From: Promethearchaeia archaeon
GTDB taxonomy: Archaea; Asgardarchaeota; Lokiarchaeia; Sigyniarchaeales; SOKP01
Direction: 5' to 3'
NCBI GenBank assembly: GCA_029856445.1
Contig: JAHQWY010000228.1
Coordinates: 1 to 6,173, forward strand
DNA length: 6,173 nt
The notes under the pieces are model-generated. The model saw only the letters and a list, made by a program, of their open reading frames with translations. It was not told the DNA's origin and made no database searches. A program made the translations under genes and the position numbers. Of this stretch, positions 1 through 6,108 are shown piece by piece; position 1 is the stretch's first letter; each line of letters begins with the position of its first letter.

Positions 1-80
1 TATCAATATGTTGATGATAGGGTTTAAAAATATTAGTTAGGAATTAATTACAAATCATAATGTATATTTTGCTTCTATGA

Positions 81-95
81 TTATATAAAATATAC
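81..95 (+). promoter_or_regulatory. TATA-like promoter element of the hexuloisomerase gene
   Basis: The stretch TTATATAAAATATAC resembles an archaeal TATA box and is centred about 35 bases before the ATG at 122. Archaeal transcription normally starts about 25 bases downstream of the box centre, which would put the start near 110 and leave a leader of only about 10-15 nucleotides. No convincing Shine-Dalgarno site lies between the box and the ATG, in line with a nearly leaderless message. The surroundings are very A/T-rich, so the box could be a chance match; assignment rests on position and shape only. Confidence 0.45.
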
Positions 96-121
96 CCTAA
101 AGAATTGAATGAAAAGTAAAA

Positions 122-751
122 ATGACTAAAACAAATGAAACTCTAGTAAATGGTGAAGCAAAGAGAGTTCTTTTTCAATCAATGGAATTAATAATGAATA
201 ATATTAAAGCTAACATTGACCATTTGGATAAAAATTTCAAATACACACAAAAGTTTATAGATTTAGTACATGATGGTTTAATGAATAGACGCAGGTTTTT
301 CCTATTAGCCTCAGGGAGGAGTGCTTTTATATTAGAATGCTTTGCCACAAGATTGGTTCATTTAGGGGCAGAAGTTCACATAGTAACGAATCTTGCTAGT
401 ATGCCTGCTCTTCGAAAGAAAGACATTCTAATTGTATTATCTGGTTCTGGTACTACACCCATAGTTGTAAGTTTATTAAACAATTATGTAAATACTATCA
501 AACCTTATGGAATAGTAACTATTACATCGCATCCAGAAACCGTTATTGGACGATTGGGAGACATTACCATAAAATTAAAGGGTAGGACTAAAAGAGATAA
601 AGCTGTAGGCGATACAGCTGTTCTTGCACCTGAAGGAACCATGTTTGAAATTGCAGCTTTTGCTTATTTGGATGCTGTTATTGCAGAATTAGCTATTAAA
701 ATGGGAAAAACTAATGATGAAATGTTAAAAAAACATTCACAAGGTACATAA
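122..751 (+). CDS. hxlB: 6-phospho-3-hexuloisomerase (PHI, SIS-domain isomerase)
   Basis: This cytosolic enzyme interconverts 3-hexulose 6-phosphate and fructose 6-phosphate. In many archaea it works with 3-hexulose-6-phosphate synthase (HPS) in reverse, making ribulose 5-phosphate where the oxidative pentose phosphate pathway is missing. The 209-residue protein is a single SIS (sugar isomerase) domain of usual family length (about 180-210). Visible landmarks are an N-terminal helical stretch (about 12-50), the phosphosugar loop ASGRSAF (63-69), CFATRLVHLG (73-82), the second SIS loop LSGSGTT (106-112), and PEGTMFE (170-176). E176 and the near-terminal H205 (KKH) sit where the catalytic Glu and His of the Methanocaldococcus enzyme MJ1247 lie. 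The start is fixed by an in-frame stop at 110-112, 12 bases before the ATG. No HPS gene lies beside it in this window, and it stands alone behind its own TATA-like box. The family assignment is firm; the pathway direction is inferred. Confidence 0.93.
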   Translation: MTKTNETLVNGEAKRVLFQSMELIMNNIKANIDHLDKNFKYTQKFIDLVHDGLMNRRRFFLLASGRSAFILECFATRLVHLGAEVHIVTNLASMPALRKKDILIVLSGSGTTPIVVSLLNNYVNTIKPYGIVTITSHPETVIGRLGDITIKLKGRTKRDKAVGDTAVLAPEGTMFEIAAFAYLDAVIAELAIKMGKTNDEMLKKHSQGT

Positions 752-804
752 TTCTCTTAATTTATTTGATTACTTCTTACCAATATTATTATCACTAATT
801 AACA

Positions 805-870
805 TGCGCCGATTTATAGTGTTTTTATGAGAATTAACATTCGATGACCATTAATCTCCAAATCGGCGCA
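805..870 (+). repeat. Perfect 11-bp inverted repeat between convergent genes, possible structured RNA
   Basis: TGCGCCGATTT at 805-815 is matched exactly by its reverse complement AAATCGGCGCA at 860-870, with 44 bases between. The arms contain a GCGCCG core in a region that is otherwise overwhelmingly A/T, so the match is unlikely to be chance. Inside the loop a second, imperfect pairing is possible (829-837 with 851-858, one bulged A), closing on CATTCGATG, which can itself form a 3-bp mini-hairpin. The element lies between the stop of the hexuloisomerase gene and, four bases from the right arm, the stop of the opposing kinase gene. It could be a bidirectional terminator or processing structure, an H/ACA-like guide RNA on the + strand (the stem is directly followed by ACA at 870-872), or the termini of a tiny mobile relic. 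The strand is not certain. The repeat is certain; its role is not. Confidence 0.6.
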
Positions 871-874
871 CACT

Positions 875-1756
875 TTATACACAGAGAGCACCAATCGCGG
901 AACAAAATTCAGAATTCTTTAAAAATATTGCTTTTTTTTTGTTAACCCTACACATTACTGATAAAATTTTCCGAGCAACTGTGTTTTCTCTTAAAAAACC
1001 ACCACAGAAGACTATCGTAGATAAATCATTAGTATCAGCCATCAAGTTTGCTATTGTACCGATATTTTCCCCCATCACACATATTAAAGAATTAACAAAA
1101 TCTTCTTTTTTTAAATTATTCATGCTATAATTAACATCAATTTTTCCAAAGGATGCTGCCGTGAATTCTCTAAACAATAAATCAACTCTATTATCCTCAG
1201 GATCATAGATATCAGTAACTTTTAAATCAACATTATATCTATTTCCTTTTTTTGCTAAGGTCATTGCTTCTTGGAAATCATTAATATTAAAAAAAGCTTT
1301 AAGAAGACCCATAAAAAAACCACCACCCATAGCACTACCTCCTAAGTGTTCAATAGAACCTTTTTTAGAAACCATTGAAGTTCCTGTTCCAATTGTTACT
1401 ATTAAAGATGATGGTAAATCTTTGTTTTTTTCTAAAAAATGAAGGATTTCAACTCCCTTAGCATTAGCTTCAAATTCATTTATCAATTTAGCTTCAAATT
1501 TATTTGAATATGTTTGAAATAGCCTAAAACTTTTTCCTCCTGTGAAATTTATTTTTTTATAATCTTTTATTCTCGATCTTAATTCAGCTTCTAAAGCTAC
1601 TGATTCAGATTGAGTAAGAAAGTAAGAAAAATTTAATATATTATCCTTTAAAATTACTGTTTTTGAAAGACTTTGTCCCATATCTACTCCAATTGTATCT
1701 ATTGGAATATTAGCATCAACAGTGTTTAGATTGATTTTAATCATCTGACCCATCAC
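875..1756 (-). CDS. Type II (eukaryote-like) pantothenate kinase family protein
   Basis: Members of this ASKHA-fold family use ATP to phosphorylate pantothenate, the first step of coenzyme A synthesis. In the 293-residue reading the landmarks run in family order: phosphate-1 loop GVDMGQSLSK (23-32), FTGGKSF (71-77), NEFEANAKGV (93-102) whose E94 matches the catalytic base, nucleotide-binding IGTGTSM (122-128), HLGGSAMGGGFFMGLLK (137-153), DIYDP (182-186), GENIGTIANLMA (229-240), VFCGGFLREN (249-258) and a closing IGAL. No key motif is lost; length fits the short bacterial members (about 265-290). The start is uncertain: the longest frame begins with GTG at 1756, ATGs follow at 1753 and 1744, and GTGAT at 1752-1756 would serve as a Shine-Dalgarno site for ATG 1744 (289 residues), which I think likely. 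It is divergent from the DUF362 gene. Most archaea use pantoate kinase plus phosphopantothenate synthetase instead, so the true substrate here is open. Confidence 0.85.
   Translation of the reverse strand: MMGQMIKINLNTVDANIPIDTIGVDMGQSLSKTVILKDNILNFSYFLTQSESVALEAELRSRIKDYKKINFTGGKSFRLFQTYSNKFEAKLINEFEANAKGVEILHFLEKNKDLPSSLIVTIGTGTSMVSKKGSIEHLGGSAMGGGFFMGLLKAFFNINDFQEAMTLAKKGNRYNVDLKVTDIYDPEDNRVDLLFREFTAASFGKIDVNYSMNNLKKEDFVNSLICVMGENIGTIANLMADTNDLSTIVFCGGFLRENTVARKILSVMCRVNKKKAIFLKNSEFCSAIGALCV
1752..1756 (-). promoter_or_regulatory. Possible Shine-Dalgarno site favouring a shorter kinase start
   Basis: Read on the minus strand, GTGAT matches five bases of the complement of the archaeal 16S rRNA tail (AUCACCUCC). 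It stands seven bases before ATG 1744-1742, a normal spacing. If it is real, the in-frame GTG (1756) and ATG (1753) within it are not used. A five-base match in such a short space could be chance. Confidence 0.35.
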
Positions 1757-1827
1757 TTAACTTAAAATTCAATTCATTCATTATTTAATATTATTAATTT
1801 AATTAATGAGTTATTTAATTTATTTTC
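1757..1827. promoter_or_regulatory. Divergent A/T-only promoter region between kinase and DUF362 genes
   Basis: These 71 bases must hold the promoters of both flanking genes. They contain only a handful of G or C bases and two copies of TTATTTAAT, at 1781-1789 and 1811-1819, exactly 30 bp apart in the same orientation. TATA-like strings occur on both strands (for example 1781-1795 read leftward for the kinase), but the region is so A/T-rich that I cannot pick one box with confidence. There is no Shine-Dalgarno site before the ATG at 1828, so that message may be leaderless or have a very short leader. Confidence 0.4.
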
Positions 1828-3300
1828 ATGAATGACCATTCAGACTTAAAGAATATAGAAGTAGCAATAGTTAAAGGAGATACCCCAAAGGAAACTTTTT
1901 TGAAGGGAATTGAAATACTTGGGGGGATCTCTAAATTTATTGAAGAGGGGGATCAGGTTTTTATTAAATTTAATTTATGTTTTCCAACAGGGTTCCCTAC
2001 CAATACTAATTTTGATATACTTGATTCATTAATCACTTCTTGTAAAAAAGCTGGTGCTAGAAAAGTATACCTCGGTAGTTTTCCCTTTAAGGGTATTTCA
2101 ATTGACACGATTTCTAAATTTTTAAATTTAAAAGAATATTTCAGCAACCTGGGGGCTGAAATAGTATTTCTAGATAATAGTGATTTCTTTAAAAAGAAGA
2201 AATTAAAGGGAGATCAACTAAATGAAATAAGAAATAAATCTTTTTCAACGGTAACTATTAATGAGAAAGAATATTTATTCCCAAAAATTATAATCGATTC
2301 AGATAAATTCATAATTATAAATCAAGTCAATGTTAACCCCGTCTTCAAATTGAATCTCTCTCTTTTAAATTCTTATTCAATGGTCTCTCCCAAATATCAA
2401 GATATAGGGAGCTATGAAAATCTAGACAATCGGTATATTTCTAATGATCAATATAAACAAGATCTGATCTCAAACATTCTTAATGTTTTTGCCATTAAAC
2501 AACCAAAATTAGTAATTAATGATTTTTTTTATTTATTGGAACGTGCTGGACCTTATGTTTATAGAGATTCAAATTTAAAAAAAACTGGAGTTATAGTTCT
2601 TGGAAACAATGCTTTATCTGTTGATTTAATTACCTTAAAAATATTGAATATTGATACTCAAAACTATGATTTAATTTTGGAAGCAAATCAAAGAGGATTA
2701 GGTAACATTGACTTTCAGAAAATAAATCTCCTCGGTGAAAAAATCGAAGATATTAACTTAACTATTAATTTATGTGAAATGAAACTCGAGAATATTAATC
2801 TAAAGAATATCAAAGTAAATTCAGGTCAATTATGTTCTGGATGTTATAAACAAGCTTATCATCTGCTAAATTTTATGAAAACATATATGACAAAAGACTT
2901 GAAATATAATCCTAATAATGCGTTTTTAATAGGGAATAGTCCTTTAGAACCAGAACGTTTTAAGAATATCCTGCTATTTGGAGATTGTGCCATTAAAAGC
3001 ACAAAAAACAGCAATTTCAGAAAGCTAGAAAAGATGTCAAAAAAAAATACTTCGAAAAAGAAGAGTACAAAGAAAAAACATAAATCCGGTTCTCAAAAAA
3101 AGGAAAAAATTAAAATTATCGCAAATAAAAATATATTGGAGTTACCAGGATGCCCTCCTGATATCTTAAATTGCTTTGAATTACTATTACAATACTATGG
3201 AAAGAAAAATTTACCAAACTTACATTTTTTCGAAAATTTATTGGAATTAGTAGTTAAACCAAAAGAAAAAGAAAAACTTAGAGTGATGGGTGTCATATAG
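1828..3300 (+). CDS. DUF362-family protein with C-terminal hydrogenase-small-subunit/NuoB-like Fe-S motif
   Basis: The first ~310 of 490 residues match the DUF362 pattern (PF04015, biochemical role unknown to me): VFIKFNL (44-50), a helix with TNTNFDILDSLI (58-69), GARKVYLGS (76-84), KLVINDFF...GP (227-242), GVIVLGNNALSVDLITLKIL (254-273) and RGLGNIDF...LLGEKIED (289-308). The rest carries CSGC (C336, C339), LLFGDCAIK (C387) and LELPGCPPDILNCFELLLQYYGK (C442), the CxxC...GxC...GCPP order that binds the proximal [4Fe-4S] cluster in [NiFe]-hydrogenase small subunits and NuoB. All four ligand positions are filled. I infer a cluster-binding, electron-transfer role. Between the third and fourth ligand lies a lysine-rich insertion (399-430, 15 Lys in 32). 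No signal peptide or membrane segment is visible, so it should be cytosolic. The ATG is chosen because an in-frame stop at 1816-1818 precedes it with no other start between. The downstream gene overlaps its last 11 bases, implying coupled translation. DUF362 is firm; the C-terminal assignment is motif-based. Confidence 0.8.
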   Translation: MNDHSDLKNIEVAIVKGDTPKETFLKGIEILGGISKFIEEGDQVFIKFNLCFPTGFPTNTNFDILDSLITSCKKAGARKVYLGSFPFKGISIDTISKFLNLKEYFSNLGAEIVFLDNSDFFKKKKLKGDQLNEIRNKSFSTVTINEKEYLFPKIIIDSDKFIIINQVNVNPVFKLNLSLLNSYSMVSPKYQDIGSYENLDNRYISNDQYKQDLISNILNVFAIKQPKLVINDFFYLLERAGPYVYRDSNLKKTGVIVLGNNALSVDLITLKILNIDTQNYDLILEANQRGLGNIDFQKINLLGEKIEDINLTINLCEMKLENINLKNIKVNSGQLCSGCYKQAYHLLNFMKTYMTKDLKYNPNNAFLIGNSPLEPERFKNILLFGDCAIKSTKNSNFRKLEKMSKKNTSKKKSTKKKHKSGSQKKEKIKIIANKNILELPGCPPDILNCFELLLQYYGKKNLPNLHFFENLLELVVKPKEKEKLRVMGVI

Positions 3301-4885
3301 AAAATTGATTAATAAGAAGTTTCAAAAAAACTGGCTAAAAATACTTAAGTATAATTCCAATGTTGAACTTGGTGATAAATTCAAATTTGTAGAAGAAAAG
3401 ATAAGAATACCCCTCACGCCAATAGAAGTTAATCCATATCTTTTATATTATTTATTTGAGATTCTCTATCCCAAGTTTATCAATTCACAACAGAATATCT
3501 TGGATATTATAATATCTGATGATGGAAAAAGAGTTATAAAATCATATTTATATAAAACAAAGAAAGCTGGTATTCATGAATCAATAGAAATATTTCCACA
3601 TGATATTATTAAAGTGCATAAAAAAGATTATGAAGATATTGAGAAATTTTATAATCGAATTCTAGAAGGTTTAATTAAAAAGAAAGGGGAAAGAGTTTCA
3701 TCAATTCGAGTTTTCAAAGAAGAAGCTATTAACCTTATTAATCAACATTGTGTTGGTATTGAAGACTTACCTTTTGATGCATTATTGGTGAAATTCATTG
3801 ATTTAGTACAAAAACTGGTTGAAAAAGATTTATTCATAATATATCCGGAACCAAGAATATTTTTATTCATAAAGGATGTTGTCAGCTTTTTAAATGGGTA
3901 CCATTTGAGTAGTCTTTTTAAAATTATTTACCCTCTTTTACCCGAATTTAACATATCAATTGTTTTTGGTTCCAAAAAATTACAATTTATTTTACATTTA
4001 CAGAAAAAATTTGTTTCAAAGTCTGAAACACCGTATTTAAGATTAAAATTAATGGTCCCTAATGAAATTGGTATTAAAATTGACGAATTAGATGAAAATG
4101 AGATTTTAGACCTTGTTAGAGACCGATTACAAACAGATAATGCCTATTATATAAATCAAAGTGATATAATTTCTTTCTTAACAGATTTAATTAATTTATC
4201 TGTTAATATAAAAAAGGAAAACTTGATGCTTATTATGCAAAAATTCCTCTTTGGATTTCGAAGTTTTGAGAAACATTGGTTTTTAAGACCAAAACCAGTT
4301 AGCTATAATAATTTGGGAAGATTTTTTTTAAGACTATTTGGATTTAATATAAACCTACGGAAATTTTCTCATTGGGCAATACCTGATTTAATTTCTAATA
4401 TATTTGATAGTTTATTTGGATTGAACTCAAAGATATTAGTAATCCTTTCAGATACGGAAAGATGCAAAAAAATAAATCCGAATAATTATAATTATTTAGA
4501 AAAAATTATTGATTATGCACTTCTTTTTGAAATTGAAAACAAAACATTAGTCAAAATCCAATCAATACCTAAAGAAAATCTAATTACTAATGAGGATATC
4601 AAAAGTTTGGAGTCAATTCGAAATAAACTATCTGAAAAATATGGTTTTCTGTCTAGTATAATCATAATTGATAAGCTTTTACTTCAAAATTTTATTAAGC
4701 TCTTTATTTTTGACCATTATAAATATGCACTTCTCGCAAAAATAAAAACTTTGAAGATGTTGAAAAAGCAAAAGTTCTTTTATATATTCCCAGAATCACC
4801 TATATATAAATTAATTCAAAAAAGAAGCGCGATTTCTCTTTTAAAACTTTCCATGCCAATATTCATTGATAAACATGAATTTTAA
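3290..4885 (+). CDS. Unrecognised 531-residue protein, possibly three diverged repeats
   Basis: I do not recognise a family. The protein is rich in Lys, Ile, Leu and Phe, has only two cysteines (C154, C392), no signal peptide, no clear membrane helix and no nucleotide-binding loop. It appears as alternating helices and hydrophobic strands, so a soluble protein is likely. By eye it divides into an N-terminal lead (1-50) and three similar modules of about 150-165 residues: LFEILYP (55-61) / LFKIIYP (209-215) / IFDSLFG (371-377); IFPHDI (101-106) / MVPNEI (255-260) / SIPKEN (425-430); an [IVY]-x-x-[RKI]-L helix end near 125, 280 and 447; and a closing strand with YPEP (185-188) / RPKP (333-336) / FPES (500-503). 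Its GTG start lies inside the end of the DUF362 gene (11-base overlap, +1 frame), so the two are surely cotranscribed and probably cotranslated. TTG at 3305 is a weaker alternative start. It ends in a double stop (TAA TAG). Base composition matches its neighbours, so there is no sign of recent transfer. Function unknown; a partner of the DUF362 protein is the natural inference. Confidence 0.85.
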   Translation: MSYRKLINKKFQKNWLKILKYNSNVELGDKFKFVEEKIRIPLTPIEVNPYLLYYLFEILYPKFINSQQNILDIIISDDGKRVIKSYLYKTKKAGIHESIEIFPHDIIKVHKKDYEDIEKFYNRILEGLIKKKGERVSSIRVFKEEAINLINQHCVGIEDLPFDALLVKFIDLVQKLVEKDLFIIYPEPRIFLFIKDVVSFLNGYHLSSLFKIIYPLLPEFNISIVFGSKKLQFILHLQKKFVSKSETPYLRLKLMVPNEIGIKIDELDENEILDLVRDRLQTDNAYYINQSDIISFLTDLINLSVNIKKENLMLIMQKFLFGFRSFEKHWFLRPKPVSYNNLGRFFLRLFGFNINLRKFSHWAIPDLISNIFDSLFGLNSKILVILSDTERCKKINPNNYNYLEKIIDYALLFEIENKTLVKIQSIPKENLITNEDIKSLESIRNKLSEKYGFLSSIIIIDKLLLQNFIKLFIFDHYKYALLAKIKTLKMLKKQKFFYIFPESPIYKLIQKRSAISLLKLSMPIFIDKHEF

Positions 4886-4892
4886 TAGATCT

Positions 4893-4953
4893 AAGTAAAA
4901 GTAAGAGTAAAAAGAGTCTAAAATTAAGACAAAGTTATCAAATTAATTGATAA
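4893..4953 (-). terminator. T-rich terminator candidate with hairpin downstream of asd
   Basis: On the minus strand the asd stop codon (4945-4943) lies inside a perfect 7-bp inverted repeat, TTATCAA at 4935-4941 and TTGATAA at 4947-4953, with a 5-base loop. Beyond it the minus strand becomes pyrimidine-rich with repeated T runs (4915-4895, read leftward: CTTTTTACTC then TTACTTTTAC). T-rich tracts are the usual archaeal termination signal, and hairpins are optional. The tract also fills the 57-bp gap to the convergent gene ending at 4885. Its role is inferred from position and composition. Confidence 0.45.
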
Positions 4954-6031
4954 ATCCTTTAGATACTAATAATTCAGCACTTAAAATACTACCCCCGGCA
5001 GCACCCCTTACAGTATTATGACTTAAGGCCACAAACTTGAAGTCAAATACATTATCCTCTCTTAATCGTCCTACCGTTACTGCCATTCCTTTATCATTAT
5101 CTCTATCTTTTTTTGGTTGAGGTCTGTCTATGTTTTCAAGATAAATTATAGGTTGTTTTGGTGCAAATGGTAAATCTAATTCTTGAGGTACTGATTTAAA
5201 AGAGTTCCAGATTTCTATGATTTCCTCTTTTGATGGAACTTTGTCTTTAAATTTCACATTTACACTAGCAGTATGACCATCGGATACGGGAACCCTTGTA
5301 CACGTAGAACTAATGTCAATAGTTTCATCATTTTCGATTCCATTTTCACCTACTTTTCCAAAGATTTTTAAGGGCTCTTTTTCTGTTTTTTCTTCCTCCC
5401 CATTAACATATGGAACAATATTATCAACAATATCTAAAGAAGGAACACCAGGATAACCTGCACCAGACACCGCCTGAAGGGTTGTTATAATTAATTTATC
5501 AACTTTATAACCCATTTGTTCTAAAGCATAAATAGGAGTTAAAAAACACTGTACCGAACAATTTGGTTTTACAATTATGAATCCTTTAGTAAAACCCATA
5601 TTTTTTTGTTGGATCGGTATGACATTTACGTGTTCATGGTTTATTTCACCAATAAGCATAGGTACATCTGGGCTCCAACGGTGAGCGGAGTTGTTGCTTA
5701 TTACTACTATCCCTCGTTTGGCATATTCAACTTCGAGTTCTTTTATTTGTTCTTTTGTTGGCATATTGATAGCGGAAAAGACAAAACTAAGATCCTTTGG
5801 TATTTTGTCAAAATCTTGTACATCTCTTACAATTAAATTTTTAATGTTCTCAGAGATAGAGAATGGCATTTGCCATTTTGTTTTTACAGCTTCTTCGTAT
5901 GTCTTATTTGCTGATCGTGGTGATGCTGCTACATCAACTATGTGAAACCATGGGTGATTTCGTAATAAATTAATATAATTCTGACCTACAATTCCCGTAC
6001 CACCAAGTATTCCTATATTATATTTTTTCAT
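4943..6031 (-). CDS. asd: Aspartate-semialdehyde dehydrogenase, archaeal/fungal subclass
   Basis: The cytosolic enzyme reduces 4-aspartyl phosphate to aspartate 4-semialdehyde with NADPH, the branch-point step after aspartate kinase toward threonine, methionine and lysine. The 362-residue length fits this subclass (about 350-365). The N-terminal Rossmann domain shows the dinucleotide loop GGTGIVG (10-16) and AASPRSANK (35-43), whose Ser/Arg content fits NADP(H) use. The nucleophile is C158 in VKPNCSVQ (154-161), followed by QAVSGAGYPG (186-195). The general base is H253 in TRVPVSDGHT (245-254), and the C-terminal cofactor-binding loop is NTVRGAAGGSIL (339-350). All expected catalytic residues are present. 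The start is supported by AAAGGA six bases upstream (6038-6043) and by the glycine loop beginning close to the N-terminus, as is normal. No other aspartate-pathway gene is adjacent in the window, and the gene appears to have its own promoter in 6032-6173. Confidence 0.96.
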   Translation of the reverse strand: MKKYNIGILGGTGIVGQNYINLLRNHPWFHIVDVAASPRSANKTYEEAVKTKWQMPFSISENIKNLIVRDVQDFDKIPKDLSFVFSAINMPTKEQIKELEVEYAKRGIVVISNNSAHRWSPDVPMLIGEINHEHVNVIPIQQKNMGFTKGFIIVKPNCSVQCFLTPIYALEQMGYKVDKLIITTLQAVSGAGYPGVPSLDIVDNIVPYVNGEEEKTEKEPLKIFGKVGENGIENDETIDISSTCTRVPVSDGHTASVNVKFKDKVPSKEEIIEIWNSFKSVPQELDLPFAPKQPIIYLENIDRPQPKKDRDNDKGMAVTVGRLREDNVFDFKFVALSHNTVRGAAGGSILSAELLVSKGFIN

Positions 6032-6037
6032 TAAAAA

Positions 6038-6043
6038 TCCTTT
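6038..6043 (-). promoter_or_regulatory. Shine-Dalgarno site of asd
   Basis: Read on the minus strand, AAAGGA stands six bases before the asd ATG (6031-6029) and can pair with the CCUCCUUU end of 16S rRNA. It is the only well-spaced conventional site in the window, so asd is probably translated from a message with a real leader, unlike the genes at 122 and 1828. Confidence 0.5.
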
Positions 6044-6096
6044 ATTTATTGTTTAGCATTATCAAATTTATGTGTGTTAAATTATTTTTAGAATTG

Positions 6097-6108
6097 TATA
6101 TAATTAAA
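6097..6108 (-). promoter_or_regulatory. TATA-like element upstream of asd
   Basis: On the minus strand TTTAATTATATA forms a TATA-like box about 70 bases before the asd ATG. A start about 25 bases further on would lie near 6076 and give a leader of about 45 nucleotides, enough to include the Shine-Dalgarno site at 6038-6043. The rest of 6032-6173 is A/T-rich with no gene or other structure that I can support. Confidence 0.35.

Noticed and set aside
1..27. Possible tail of an upstream + strand gene ending in TAA at 25-27
   Set aside because: Only eight codons are visible (ending DDRV) and the other frames also stop quickly; there is not enough to support a gene.
805..870. The inverted repeat as a CRISPR repeat or tRNA
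   Set aside because: There are only two copies, in opposite orientation, with no spacer array; no acceptor/anticodon/T-loop pattern (no GTTCRANNC) can be found in or around it.
939..1130. Open frame of 63 codons on the + strand
   Set aside because: It lies fully antisense to the kinase gene, whose motifs are intact across this stretch; no family resemblance and no start context.
1953..2147. Open frame of 64 codons on the - strand
   Set aside because: It is antisense to the well-conserved N-terminal part of the DUF362 protein and shows no recognisable protein features.
3004..3120. A frameshift or gene boundary inside the lysine-rich A-tract of the DUF362 gene
   Set aside because: The frame continues without stop into the conserved-looking PGCPP segment, which supports one continuous protein.
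3290..4885. Reading the 531-residue protein as a membrane transporter because of its many Leu/Ile/Phe residues
   Set aside because: The hydrophobic runs (for example around 181-200 and 455-475) are short and broken by Lys, Asp or Glu, so they look like buried strands and helices of a soluble protein.
5606..5945. Two overlapping open frames on the + strand (5606-5836 and 5691-5945)
   Set aside because: Both are antisense to the N-terminal Rossmann part of asd, which is clearly the real gene; they are shadows.
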